Positions 39,565-48,437 are shown, counted from the stretch's first letter. The stretch: 64,000 nucleotides of DNA from Thermodesulfobacterium thermophilum DSM 1276 (GCF_000421605.1 NZ_ATXI01000007.1:1-64000), one strand, 5' to 3'. Notes: generated by a model not told the origin, from the letters alone. Made by a program: numbers and translations.

Positions 39565-39726
39565 ATGAAAAAGTACAAGTGTAGTGTTTGTGGTTATGTT
39601 TATGATCCGGCCAACGGGGATCCTGACAACGGTATTCCTGCAGGCACTCCTTTTGAGAGTCTTCCTGAAGATTGGACCTGTCCGATTTGTGGAGCAGCTA
39701 AAAGCGATTTCGTACCAGAAGATTAA
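39565..39726 (+). CDS. Rubredoxin 3
   Basis: 53 residues, [19 protein letters not shown] followed by [16 protein letters not shown], then [16 protein letters not shown]. This is the most canonical of the three and close in length to Desulfovibrio-type rubredoxin. An AGGAGGT lies 7 bp before the ATG. A strong hairpin follows the stop, so it ends the dfx-rubredoxin unit. Confidence 0.96.
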   Translation: MKKYKCSVCGYVYDPANGDPDNGIPAGTPFESLPEDWTCPICGAAKSDFVPED

Positions 39727-39733
39727 TTGATCA

Positions 39734-39762
39734 AAAGAAGGGAGGAAAATCCTCCCTTCTTT
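39734..39762 (+). terminator. Hairpin after the rubredoxin cluster
   Basis: A perfect 13-bp stem (AAAGAAGGGAGGA with TCCTCCCTTCTTT) with a 3-nt AAA loop. It begins 8 bp after the third rubredoxin. The trailing U tract is short, so termination may be partial and allow some read-through into the DsrE-like and flavodiiron genes. Confidence 0.8.
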
Positions 39763-39788
39763 ACCTTTAAAAATTTAGAGGTGATGTT

Positions 39789-40136
39789 ATGGATAAAATA
39801 GCCTTTTTTGCCTTTAAAGAAGAGCCTATGTGTTTTATCCATGTTTTGTTAAATGCTTTGGATGCGGCAGAAAAAGGTCTTGAAGTGAAGGTAGTTTTAG
39901 AGGGAGCTTCTACTAAATTAATCCCTGAACTATTTTCGGAAAAAAGTATGCTATACAATCTTTTTCAGAAAAGTTTAGAAAAAGGTCTTATAGCAGGTGT
40001 TTGCAAGGCTTGTGCACAAAAGATGGGAACTTTAGAGGTAGCTAAAGAAAAAGGACTTGAGATTTTGGAAGATATGTATGGGCATGCTGGTATGGCAAAC
40101 TTTATAAAAAAAGGTTATACTATCATTACACTCTAA
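39789..40136 (+). CDS. DsrE-like cytosolic protein
   Basis: 115 residues of the DsrE/YchN fold: the N-terminal MDKIAFFAFKEEPMCFIHVL, LNALDAAEKGLEVKVVLEG, and a cysteine pair in AGVCKACAQKMG near residue 76, where sulfur-carrying relatives have their active cysteine. Family members move persulfide sulfur or act in redox reactions. It lies between rubredoxins and the flavodiiron gene, so a stress or redox role is as likely as a role in sulfate respiration. The exact substrate is unknown. Confidence 0.75.
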   Translation: MDKIAFFAFKEEPMCFIHVLLNALDAAEKGLEVKVVLEGASTKLIPELFSEKSMLYNLFQKSLEKGLIAGVCKACAQKMGTLEVAKEKGLEILEDMYGHAGMANFIKKGYTIITL

Positions 40137-40170
40137 CTCTAAACATATTAAATGATTCCAGGAGGAGTTT

Positions 40171-41361
40171 ATGGAGCCAGTTAAGATTAAAGAAGGGATT
40201 TATTGGGTAGGAGCAGTAGACTGGCATGTAAGAAATTTTCACGGTTACACAACCATTAAGGGTACTACCTACAATAGTTACCTTGTGATCGATGAAAAGG
40301 TTACGCTGTTTGATACCGTAAAACACGGGTTTGAAGATGAGATGCTTGAGCGCATTTCTAAGATAATCAACCCTGAAAAGATTGATTATTTAGTGGTAAA
40401 CCATATTGAACCTGATCATGCAGGAGGTTTCAGCTATATTGCTCAAAAAATAAAACCTGAAAAGATTTTTATTACCAAAAACGGAAAAATAGGGCTTTCT
40501 GCCTATCTACATAACACTGATTTTCCCTTTGAAGAGGTAAAAACAGGATATGAAGTAAAGATCGGTAAAAGGACCATCCGGTTTATAGAAACCCCGATGA
40601 TACACTGGCCTGATAGTATGGTTAGTTATATTCCTGAAGAAAAACTTCTTATTTCTCAGGATGCCTTTGGCCAGCATTATGCAACCAGTGTAAGGTTTGA
40701 TGACGAGGTGGACTACTGTGTTTTAATACAGGAGGCTGCCAAATATTACGCTAACATAGTTTTACCTTTTTCTCCTCAGGTCCAAAAGCTGCTAAAAACC
40801 ATAAAAGACTTAGGTCTTGAAATAGAAACCATTTGTCCTGACCATGGGGTGGTTTGGAGAAGCAAAATAAATGAGATTATAGAACTTTATGATAAATGGA
40901 GTTCTTATAAGGCAGATAATCGGGTGGTGATAGTTTATGATACCATGTGGAAGAGTACCGAGAAGATGGCTTATGCTATCGCTGATGGTATTTTAAAAGA
41001 GGGGATAGAGGCAAGGGTGTTTAAACTTTCTGTTTCTGACATAACAGAGGTTATGACTGAGGTTATGCTTGCTAAAGGTGTAGTTTTAGGTTCTTCCACC
41101 CTGAACAACAACCTGCTTCCTACTATGGCTTCTTTTTTGACCTATATGAAAGGACTTAGGCCGAGGAAAAAGTTAGGGTTTGCTTTCGGTTCCTATGGAT
41201 GGAGTGGGGAGGCAGTTGCTCAGCTAAACGAGTATTTAAAAGAGATTCAGGCTGAGGTTATTCATGAAGGGATAAAATGTAGATACGCTCCTACTCAAGA
41301 AGTACTTAAAAGTTGTGAAGATTTAGGAAGAATGTTAGCCCAAAAGATAAAAGAGGTATAG
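40171..41361 (+). CDS. Flavodiiron protein (rubredoxin:oxygen/NO oxidoreductase)
   Basis: 396 residues. The N-terminal metallo-beta-lactamase-like diiron domain (about 1-250) has HIEPDHAGGFSYI (HxExDH), IHWPDSMVSY, DAFGQHYA and CPDHGVVW. The C-terminal flavodoxin domain (about 253-396) has an FMN loop VYDTMWKSTEKMAYAIADG. It has no fused rubredoxin, so it needs an external one, and three are encoded upstream. It reduces O2 to water and/or NO to N2O. AGGAGG precedes the ATG. Confidence 0.96.
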   Translation: MEPVKIKEGIYWVGAVDWHVRNFHGYTTIKGTTYNSYLVIDEKVTLFDTVKHGFEDEMLERISKIINPEKIDYLVVNHIEPDHAGGFSYIAQKIKPEKIFITKNGKIGLSAYLHNTDFPFEEVKTGYEVKIGKRTIRFIETPMIHWPDSMVSYIPEEKLLISQDAFGQHYATSVRFDDEVDYCVLIQEAAKYYANIVLPFSPQVQKLLKTIKDLGLEIETICPDHGVVWRSKINEIIELYDKWSSYKADNRVVIVYDTMWKSTEKMAYAIADGILKEGIEARVFKLSVSDITEVMTEVMLAKGVVLGSSTLNNNLLPTMASFLTYMKGLRPRKKLGFAFGSYGWSGEAVAQLNEYLKEIQAEVIHEGIKCRYAPTQEVLKSCEDLGRMLAQKIKEV

Positions 41362-41373
41362 AAGAGGTTAATT

Positions 41374-42099
41374 TTGAATAGTTTTTATCGGAGTTCACTT
41401 AAAAAGAGGGTCCTCAGGGCTTTGGAAGAGGATCCTCTTTTTAAGGCAATAGAAACTATAAAAACATTTCCCCCTTCTAAGGTGGTAAGTTTTCTAATAG
41501 GAGCTTTTTTGCATAAAGATGAAATGGTACGATGGAAGGCTATAGCTTGTTTTGGAGTGGTTGTAAAGAAAATAGCAGATCAGGAGATAGAGAAGGCAAG
41601 GGTGGTAATCAGAAGACTTATGTGGATGTTAAACGAAGAGTCAGGAAGTATGGCTTGGGGGGTTCCTGAAGGATTTGCTGAGGCGATGTTTTATTCAGAG
41701 GTTTTGAGAAAAGAATATCTTTCGATTTATGTTTCCTACATCTGGGACCCAAAGGATGAAAGAAAATATAAGGCAGATAATTACTTGGAGTTCCCTCCGG
41801 CTCAGAGAGGGGTAATCTGGGGGATAGGGAGATTAGCTCAAGCTAAGACCGAAGACCTTATAGAAAGAAAGGCACATGTTTATTTATATGATCACATCTT
41901 ATCTACAGATAAGGTGGTAAGCTTTTTAAGTTTATGGTCTCTTTCTCAGATTTCTCCTGATTTATCTCTCCTTAACTTAGACCCAACTCCAATAAAACAA
42001 CGGTTAGAAGGTTTTAAGAAAGAGGGATTCCAGTTTCTTATGTTTGATGGTCAAGATATCCGTTATAAAGATTCAGAAAATTTGGTTTTTAGGGTTTAA
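41374..42099 (+). CDS. HEAT-like repeat protein resembling the DVU0298 family
   Basis: 241 residues from a TTG start after GAAGAGGTT. Helical repeat-like segments include VVSFLIGAFLHKDEMVRWKAIACFG and RRLMWMLNEESGSMAWGVPEGFAEAM, and later QRGVIWGIGRLAQA. The pattern resembles a family known mainly from sulfate-reducing bacteria, named after Desulfovibrio DVU0298. No catalytic motif is visible and the function is unknown. It follows the flavodiiron gene by 12 bp and may share its transcript. Confidence 0.65.
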   Translation: MNSFYRSSLKKRVLRALEEDPLFKAIETIKTFPPSKVVSFLIGAFLHKDEMVRWKAIACFGVVVKKIADQEIEKARVVIRRLMWMLNEESGSMAWGVPEGFAEAMFYSEVLRKEYLSIYVSYIWDPKDERKYKADNYLEFPPAQRGVIWGIGRLAQAKTEDLIERKAHVYLYDHILSTDKVVSFLSLWSLSQISPDLSLLNLDPTPIKQRLEGFKKEGFQFLMFDGQDIRYKDSENLVFRV

Positions 42100-42131
42100 T
42101 TTTTTAAAAATTGTTTTATATTTATCTCGCT

Positions 42132-43275
42132 ATGAAAACAGCAGCTCAAGTTTATAAAAACATAGACTTAGAAAAAATGCTAAACTACTTTTCTGAACAA
42201 CTTCAAGATTTAAGGGGGTGCCTTTGACCCTGATTCCATCAAAATACGCCTTTCTCAGATAGAAGAAATTTTTCAAAATAACGACATCGATTGGGAATCA
42301 CCTTCTATTAAGAATCTTCTTAAAGAGCGTGCAAGCCTGATAGAAAGATTAAACCTTTTTGAAGATTTAGAAAAAGATTTTCGAAATCTTTCTGAGTGGT
42401 ATGAACTCTACAAAGAGGAAAAAAGTCCAGATTACTTAGAAATCCTTTTTGAAGAGATAGAACAGTTTGAAAAAAAACTAAAAAAAGAAGAAAGCAAGCT
42501 CCTTCTTTCCGATGAGTATGACTATTCTTCTGCTATTTTAAGCATCCATGCTGGTACAGGAGGGACAGACGCGCAGGACTGGGCTTATATGTTGCTAAAG
42601 ATGTATGTTAAGTGGGCTGAAAAAAAAGGATTTTCGGTAAAATTGGTAGACAGCCTTCCTGGAGAAGAGGCAGGTATAAAAAACGCGGTAGTTTTAGTAG
42701 AGGGTCCTTGGGCTTACGGATATCTTAAAGGAGAAAAAGGTGTTCATAGGTTGGTAAGGATTTCGCCTTTTGACGCCAACGCAAGGAGACATACCTCTTT
42801 TGCTTCGGTAACGGTGATTCCTGAAATAGAGGAAAACATAGAAGTGGAAATAAGGCCCGAAGACTTGAGGATCGAAACCATGAGGGCAGGAGGTCATGGA
42901 GGTCAGCATGTAAACAAAACAGAAAGTGCGGTTAGAATTACTCACATCCCTACAGGGATAGTTGTTACTTGCCAAAATGAGAGAAGCCAACATCTTAACA
43001 AGGCCATAGCTTTGAAGATATTAAAATCAAGGTTATATCAATTAGAAAAGCAGAAACTTGAACAGAAAAAAGAAAGCCTGATCGGAGAGAAAAAAGAGAT
43101 AGGTTGGGGCAATCAAATAAGAAGTTATATCTTACATCCCTACAGGGTGATTAAAGACCATCGTACCCAGTTAGAGGTTTTTAAGGTAGAAGATGTTTTA
43201 GACGGAGAGATAGACGACTTTATCCGAGAATATTTACTTTGGGATGCAAAACAAAGGCTTAACCATAAAAATTAA
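42132..43275 (+). CDS. prfB: Peptide chain release factor 2, programmed +1 frameshift
   Basis: Two frames join at CTT TGA C. The first 31 codons end at an in-frame TGA (42225-42227); shifting +1 gives GAC at 42226 and continues to 43275, for 380 residues in total. The AGGGGG upstream (42213-42218) matches the internal Shine-Dalgarno of known prfB shift sites. RF2 reads UGA and UAA, so low RF2 raises its own synthesis. The tRNA-mimic loop keeps GGQ but reads AGGHGGQHVNKTESAV, with His where SGAGGQ has Ala. UGA is therefore a stop in this organism. Confidence 0.95.
42213..42228 (+). promoter_or_regulatory. prfB recoding site
   Basis: AGGGGGTGCCTTTGAC contains the SD-like AGGGGG, the slippery CUU and the UGA followed by C, all in the conserved order. 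The spacing (AGGGGG, TGC, CTT, TGA) is that of the classic RF2 autoregulatory frameshift. Confidence 0.95.
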
Positions 43276-43291
43276 AAATAAGAGGTGCCTT

Positions 43292-44425
43292 ATGGATAAA
43301 CACAAGGCCTTGGTAATGTTAGAAGACGGAACCTACTTTTGGGGAAGGTCTTTTACCATAACCGGGGAAACCTATGGTGAGATAGTGTTTAACACTGGGA
43401 TGACTGGTTATCAAGAAATACTCACCGATCCCTCTTATTATGGTCAGATAGTAACCATGTCTTACCCTCTTATCGGAAACTATGGCATCAATTTTGAGGA
43501 TATGGAAAGCGAAAGTATTCAAGTAGCAGGTTTTATCGTAAGAGAATATCAACCTTTTTACAGCAACTGGAGGGCTGAAAAGTCCTTAGGAGAGTGGTTG
43601 ACTGAAAATAACATTTTGGCGGTAGAGGGAATAGATACCAGGGCTTTAACCAGGCACCTTAGACTTTACGGTTCTATGAAGGGAGGAATAACCACCGAGA
43701 CTTTGGATCCTAAAAAATTTTTAGAAAAGATAAAAGAAAGTCCTGATTATGTAGGTAGGGATTTAGTCCAATATGTTACTTGTAAAGAGCCTTATTATTA
43801 CGGAAAACAGGGGAAGGAAAGGATAACCACTTTTAAGGGGGAAGCTAAGTACAAAATAGCGGTGTTAGACTGTGGTTTAAAGTTTAATCAATTAAGGTTG
43901 TTTGTAGAAAGAGATGCCGAGTGTTTGGTGTTTCCGTGCTATACCTCAGCTGAAGAGATCCTTGCCCATAACCCTGACGGAATTTTCCTTTCTAACGGTC
44001 CAGGAGACCCTGCACCTTTACAGCATATCGTAAAAACGGTAAAACAACTCTTAGGTAAAAAACCCCTTTTCGGTATATGTTTAGGTCATCAGATTTTAGG
44101 ACAAGCCTTAGGAGCTACTACTTATAAACTAAAGTTTGGACATAGAGGCATAAACCATCCTGTTTTAAACCTTATAAACAAAAAGGTAGAAATTACCTCT
44201 CAAAACCACGGTTTTTGCGTTAAAAAAGAAGAGCTTCCTAAGGATACGGTGGTTACACATGTAAATCTTAACGATGATACCCTTGAAGGAATTTTTGTGC
44301 CAGACCTTAGGGCAATGTCAGTCCAATACCATCCTGAAAACGCCCCGGGGCCCCATGATTCAGTCTATCTTTTTGACAGCTTTTTAAAGTTGGTGGAGGG
44401 GAAGGTTGAAAATATATACCCCTAA
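43292..44425 (+). CDS. carA: Carbamoyl-phosphate synthase small (glutaminase) subunit
   Basis: 377 residues from the ATG following AAGAGGTG; an in-frame start 48 bp upstream would run into prfB and is rejected. The N-terminal domain contains ALVMLEDGTYFWGRSF and GIDTRALTRHLR. The class I amidotransferase domain has the nucleophile elbow PLFGICLGHQILGQALG and the His/Glu of VQYHPENAPGPHDS. It feeds ammonia to the large subunit (not in the window) for pyrimidine and arginine synthesis. It overlaps ribF by 20 bp. Confidence 0.97.
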   Translation: MDKHKALVMLEDGTYFWGRSFTITGETYGEIVFNTGMTGYQEILTDPSYYGQIVTMSYPLIGNYGINFEDMESESIQVAGFIVREYQPFYSNWRAEKSLGEWLTENNILAVEGIDTRALTRHLRLYGSMKGGITTETLDPKKFLEKIKESPDYVGRDLVQYVTCKEPYYYGKQGKERITTFKGEAKYKIAVLDCGLKFNQLRLFVERDAECLVFPCYTSAEEILAHNPDGIFLSNGPGDPAPLQHIVKTVKQLLGKKPLFGICLGHQILGQALGATTYKLKFGHRGINHPVLNLINKKVEITSQNHGFCVKKEELPKDTVVTHVNLNDDTLEGIFVPDLRAMSVQYHPENAPGPHDSVYLFDSFLKLVEGKVENIYP

Positions 44426-45326
44426 GGATTTCCCTTTGCCTTTCGAAACCGCTGTTACCATAGGAAGTTTTGATGGTATTCATTTAGGACACAAAAACCT
44501 TTTTAGAGAAACTTTTGCCCTTAGTAAAGAATTAGGGGTAACCCCTTTGTTAGTTTCTTTTGACCCCCATCCTCGAACTGTTTTGTTCCCTGAGGCCAAC
44601 TTTAAACTTTTAACCACCTTTGAAGAAAAACTTGACCTTTTTTTTCGTCTAAACATAGAAAATATCGCTATAATACCTTTTTCAGTTAGCGTAGCTCAAC
44701 TTACCCCAGATCTTTTTGTAGAAGAATACTTAGTAGATAACTTTAAGGCTAAAGGGATAGTCATAGGTTTTAACTTTAGATTTGGCAGAAAAAGAGAGGG
44801 TGACCCAGAATTTTTAAAAAGATTAGGAGAAAGGTTTGGTTTTGTGGTAAAGATGGTAAATCCTGTTACCGTTGACCATACAACTGTTTCAAGTACTTTG
44901 ATAAGACAAACCATCGAAAAAGGAGATATAGAAAAGGCCAACCTTTTCCTTGGACATCGCTACTTTCTGATAGGAAAGGTGATAAAAGGTCAAGGGATAG
45001 GGAAAAAACTTGGATTTCCTACGGCTAACATAGAAACCCCTAAAAACAAACTTTTGCCTCCCTCAGGGGTTTACGCGGTGTGGGTTTACTACCAAAATCA
45101 AAGGTTTAAAGGAGCTATGAACATCGGCTTTAAACCTACCTTTGAACAAAAAGAACTCTCTGTAGAAGTCCACCTGTTAGGATTTAACCAGGAATTGTAC
45201 GGAAAACAACTTAAGATAGAATTTGTCAAAAAAATCAGACCAGAAAGGAAATTTGGCTCTATAGAAGAACTTAAGACCCAAATTAGTAAAGATTGTGAAT
45301 TGATAGAAACAATCTTAAACGATTAA
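44406..45326 (+). CDS. ribF: Bifunctional riboflavin kinase / FAD synthetase
   Basis: 306 residues from a TTG inside the end of carA. The N-terminal FMN adenylyltransferase domain has VTIGSFDGIHLGHKNLFRE and FNFRFGRKREGD; the C-terminal riboflavin kinase domain has KGQGIGKKLGFPTANIE (PTAN motif) and SGVYAVWV. It makes FMN and FAD. It precedes a convergent small HTH gene, 3 bp away. Confidence 0.95.
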   Translation: MKIYTPKDFPLPFETAVTIGSFDGIHLGHKNLFRETFALSKELGVTPLLVSFDPHPRTVLFPEANFKLLTTFEEKLDLFFRLNIENIAIIPFSVSVAQLTPDLFVEEYLVDNFKAKGIVIGFNFRFGRKREGDPEFLKRLGERFGFVVKMVNPVTVDHTTVSSTLIRQTIEKGDIEKANLFLGHRYFLIGKVIKGQGIGKKLGFPTANIETPKNKLLPPSGVYAVWVYYQNQRFKGAMNIGFKPTFEQKELSVEVHLLGFNQELYGKQLKIEFVKKIRPERKFGSIEELKTQISKDCELIETILND

Positions 45327-45329
45327 TCT

Positions 45330-45557
45330 TTATTTTTCTTCTTTTAACATTTCTACAAACTGATCATAAACATTCATCTTTTTACCGATTTTTTTAGGAA
45401 TATTAATACCTCTTTTTCTCAGTTCATTTACTATTTTGTTTACTTGAAATTTACTAATCCCTAATTTTTCCGCTATTTCAGATGCACTCATCTTGGCATA
45501 ATTTTCATACACAAATTTTACATCATCTATGGTAACAAATCTGCTTCTTTTTTTCAT
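45330..45557 (-). CDS. Small helix-turn-helix protein
   Basis: 75 residues: MKKRSRFVTIDDVKFVYENY, then a good HTH, KMSASEIAEKLGISKFQVNKIVNELRKRGI, and a basic then acidic tail. The HTH resembles those of sigma-70 region 4-like or MarR/Crp-type regulators, but no larger domain is present. It is probably a DNA-binding regulator of unknown target. An A/T-rich partial dyad (TATATTATACAATTATACTA, 45584-45603) lies upstream and could be its own operator or promoter; this is inference. Confidence 0.7.
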   Translation of the reverse strand: MKKRSRFVTIDDVKFVYENYAKMSASEIAEKLGISKFQVNKIVNELRKRGINIPKKIGKKMNVYDQFVEMLKEEK

Positions 45558-45903
45558 CTTACATCTCCCTGGTAGGATTTTGTTATATTATACAATTATA
45601 CTATAAATCGTAAAGAAAACAACCAGAAAATAGATACTTTTTAAAAGGGAAAGTTATGATAGAAATTGTATATATTAATATTTAGTGTAGCTAATATTTT
45701 AGAAATAAAAAACATAAAACTAAAACTGAAAAAAGTACTTGATGAAAACTCAAGAAATGAATCCATAGAAGGTGTAAAAATGCCTGCTGCTCTCCTCTTA
45801 AGCACTTTTATGAAAAAAAGGGCACAAATTTATAGGGAGTGTTGCTTTAAAGATAATTAGTTTTATACTAAATTGAGTAAAATTAAAAATGTAGAGAGTT
45901 ACG
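45558..45903. other. 346-bp gap with one doubtful ORF
   Basis: Besides the upstream region of the HTH gene, it holds an open frame 45666-45860 (+), 64 codons from a TTG, with VANILEIKNIKLKLKKVL and MPAALLLSTFMKKRAQIY. It matches no family I recognise, has no convincing ribosome site and is AT-rich. It may be a fragment of a lost gene. The promoter of the deacetylase gene must lie at the right end, but none is clear. Confidence 0.5.
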
Positions 45904-46950
45904 ATGTTAAAGAAGGTAGCTGTTATTTTTGATGAAATTTTTTTAAAACATAGGGCTGATAATTTTCATCCTGAAAGTCCTGAAAGGCTTAGATTTATAG
46001 TGAAGAGACTAAAGGAGAGAGATGTAAACCACATGATAGAGATTTTTCCTCCTGATAGAGCCACTAAGGAAGAAATACTTTGGAACCATACAGAAGGTTT
46101 GTATAATTTAATAAAGACCTCTTCAGAAAAGGTTTTTTTTCAGATAGATGGAGATACAGCGGTAAATGAACATTCTTTTGAGGCTGCTTGTTATGCAGTC
46201 GGTGCTCAAAAAACAGGATTAAGGCTTCTTTTTGAAGAGGGATTAAATTACGTGTTGGCCTTAGTTAGACCACCTGGACATCATGCAGAAAGAGATCGGG
46301 CCATGGGTTTTTGCCTTTTTAACAACATAGCTCTTGCAGCTTATTATGCAAGAAATTATTACGGAATTAAAAGGATTTTAATAGTAGACTTTGACCTTCA
46401 TCATGGAAATGGGACCCAAAAGTCTTTTTATCATACTGATGAAGTTTTATTTTTCTCTACCCATCAATATCCTTATTATCCAGGAACTGGAAACTATGAT
46501 GAAATAGGAACAGGTTATGGAAGAGGCTATACGATAAATGTTCCCTTGAAGCATGGATGTGGAGACGACGACTTTATTTTCTTTTATCAAAACCTTCTTA
46601 AACCTATAGCGTTTCAATATAAACCTCAGTTAATACTTATCTCTGCAGGTTTTGATTGTATGGTAGGTGACCCTTTAGGAGATCTCGAGGTCACTGTTAA
46701 AGGAATCTTCAGGATTACCGAGATCTTTAAAGAGATAGCCTATAATTTTTGTGATGGTAAAATTTTGTTTTCTTTAGAAGGAGGGTATGACCTTAACAAT
46801 CTTTCAGAAGGGATGGTTACCATAATCAAAAAACTGGTAGAAGAAGAAACAAAATATTCTTCTTATGAGGTTTCCCCTTCCACTTATGCCTTAGAGCTTT
46901 TTAGAAAAATCAAGGATTTGTTTTCTTTTAAAGGACTTTGGGAGATTTAA
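45904..46950 (+). CDS. Histone deacetylase-like (AcuC/HDAC superfamily) amidohydrolase
   Basis: 348 residues. Zinc-site and charge-relay motifs are present: VRPPGHHAERDRAMGFCLFN, IVDFDLHHGNGTQ (Asp and His ligands), SAGFDCMVGDPLG (second Asp ligand) and SLEGGYDLNNLSEG. Bacterial members deacetylate proteins (AcuC on acetyl-CoA synthetase) or small amides such as polyamines. No acetyl-CoA synthetase gene is nearby, so the substrate is open. It is 12 bp before rluD. Confidence 0.93.
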   Translation: MLKKVAVIFDEIFLKHRADNFHPESPERLRFIVKRLKERDVNHMIEIFPPDRATKEEILWNHTEGLYNLIKTSSEKVFFQIDGDTAVNEHSFEAACYAVGAQKTGLRLLFEEGLNYVLALVRPPGHHAERDRAMGFCLFNNIALAAYYARNYYGIKRILIVDFDLHHGNGTQKSFYHTDEVLFFSTHQYPYYPGTGNYDEIGTGYGRGYTINVPLKHGCGDDDFIFFYQNLLKPIAFQYKPQLILISAGFDCMVGDPLGDLEVTVKGIFRITEIFKEIAYNFCDGKILFSLEGGYDLNNLSEGMVTIIKKLVEEETKYSSYEVSPSTYALELFRKIKDLFSFKGLWEI

Positions 46951-46962
46951 GGTTAAGTGGCT

Positions 46963-47880
46963 ATGGAAGAAAAGGTGTTAGAACTTAAGGTAGAAGAACA
47001 TGATAGAGGAAAAAGGTTAGATGTTTTTTTAAAAGAAAGAATTTCGGACCTAAGCCGTAGCAGAGTCCAAGAGCTGATCGAAACGTCTTTGGTTTTAGTA
47101 AACGGTAGCCCGGCAAAACCAAGTTATAAAATCAAAATACAAGACTTTATTCAGGTTAAAATCCCTGAGCCTAAACCTTTAGAGCTTAATCCTAAGGATG
47201 TTCCTTTTGACATAATTTACGAGGATGAACATATAGCTATTATCAACAAACCTGCCGGGATTGTCGTTCATCCTGCCCCAGGGCATTTGGACGATACTTT
47301 GGTCCATGGCTTATTAAAAAGACTTAAAAATCTCTCAGCCATCGGAGGGAAAATACGTCCTGGGATAGTACACCGTTTAGACAAGGATACCTCAGGTCTT
47401 ATGCTGGTTGCCAAAAATGACATGTCTCATAAGTTGCTGGTAGAGGCTTTTAAACAAAGATTGATAGAGAAAAACTATTTAGCTATTCTCTACAAACATC
47501 TTAAACCCCAGCAAGGTAAAATAGAAACCTTTATCGGACGCCATCCTACCCACAGAAAAAAGATGGCAGTTCTGAAAGAAGGAAGGCTGGCTATTACTTT
47601 ATATGAAATAAAAGAGTATCTTAACAAAGCGTCCCTGGTTGTTGCCAAACCTGTTACCGGAAGAACTCATCAACTAAGGGTTCATTTTTCTTTTTTAGGG
47701 CACCCAATCCTGGGAGACCCTATCTATGGAGGGTTAAAACCTGATGTTCCTAAACCACCAAGGTTGATGCTTCATGCCTTTCGGTTAAAAATTTTCCATC
47801 CTATCTCGAACATAGAGATGGAATTTGAGGCCCCTATTCCTGAGGATTTTCAAGTCTATTTAAACCTGGTTAAAAAATGA
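46963..47880 (+). CDS. 23S rRNA pseudouridine synthase, RluD family
   Basis: 305 residues from the ATG; a GTG two codons upstream (46957) is possible. An S4 domain (about 15-70) has RLDVFLKERISDLSRSRVQELI. The catalytic motif GIVHRLDKDTSGLMLVAKN carries the Asp nucleophile, and GRTHQLRVHFSFLGHPILGD is the family's late signature. It modifies uridines in 23S rRNA, most likely in helix 69. coaE starts within its stop codon (4-bp overlap). Confidence 0.92.
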   Translation: MEEKVLELKVEEHDRGKRLDVFLKERISDLSRSRVQELIETSLVLVNGSPAKPSYKIKIQDFIQVKIPEPKPLELNPKDVPFDIIYEDEHIAIINKPAGIVVHPAPGHLDDTLVHGLLKRLKNLSAIGGKIRPGIVHRLDKDTSGLMLVAKNDMSHKLLVEAFKQRLIEKNYLAILYKHLKPQQGKIETFIGRHPTHRKKMAVLKEGRLAITLYEIKEYLNKASLVVAKPVTGRTHQLRVHFSFLGHPILGDPIYGGLKPDVPKPPRLMLHAFRLKIFHPISNIEMEFEAPIPEDFQVYLNLVKK

Positions 47881-48437
47881 AGAAAATAGCCATTACTGGA
47901 GGAGTTGCTACAGGTAAGACTTCCTTATTGAACCTTTTACGGGAATTAAGCTGTCCTGTCTTTTCTTGTGATGAAGTAGTAAAAAAACTCTATGAGCAAC
48001 CTGAGATTAGAGAAAAAATTTACCAGTTGTTTGGGACTTTGGATAAAAAAAAGATTTTAGAAAAAATCATATCAGATGAAAAGGCAAAAAAGTCTTTAGA
48101 GGAGGTTTTGCATCCAGCGGTCAGGGCTGAATTAAAAAGCTTTTTTGAAACCTGTAGGCAAAAAGGAGAAAAGGTGGTTTTTGTTGAGGTCCCGCTTTTG
48201 TTTGAATGTGGATGGGAGGAGATGTTTGATGAGGTTTGGGTGGTTGTTTGTTCCTCAAAAACCCAGCAAGAAAGGATTAAGACAAGGTCAACCTGTCCTG
48301 AGTTGGTGTTAAAACTGGCAAGCTTACAACTTCCCTTAGAAGAAAAAGCTAAAAGGGCTCATAGAGTTTTTTCTTCAGAAAAACCTTTAGAGGTTCTTAA
48401 AGAAGAAATTAAGACTATTTTAAAGGAGTTTCGATAA
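47877..48437 (+). CDS. coaE: Dephospho-CoA kinase
   Basis: 186 residues. The P-loop is ITGGVATGKTSLLNLL, the substrate region is SCDEVVKKLYE, and HPAVRAELKSFF and VEVPLLFECGWEEMFD are the diagnostic CoaE segments. It phosphorylates dephospho-CoA, the last step of CoA synthesis; panC and panD in this window serve the same pathway. It overlaps rluD by 4 bp and is convergent with ribD, overlapping it by 23 bp. Confidence 0.94.
   Translation: MKKIAITGGVATGKTSLLNLLRELSCPVFSCDEVVKKLYEQPEIREKIYQLFGTLDKKKILEKIISDEKAKKSLEEVLHPAVRAELKSFFETCRQKGEKVVFVEVPLLFECGWEEMFDEVWVVVCSSKTQQERIKTRSTCPELVLKLASLQLPLEEKAKRAHRVFSSEKPLEVLKEEIKTILKEFR

Noticed and set aside
39789-40136. Part of the dissimilatory sulfite reductase DsrEFH complex
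   Set aside because: Only one DsrE-like gene is present, with no DsrF, DsrH or dsrAB nearby; its neighbours point to redox stress.
45666-45860. A 64-codon gene in the gap before the deacetylase
   Set aside because: There is no ribosome site, a TTG start and no recognised domain. It is kept only as a doubtful frame in the gap entry.
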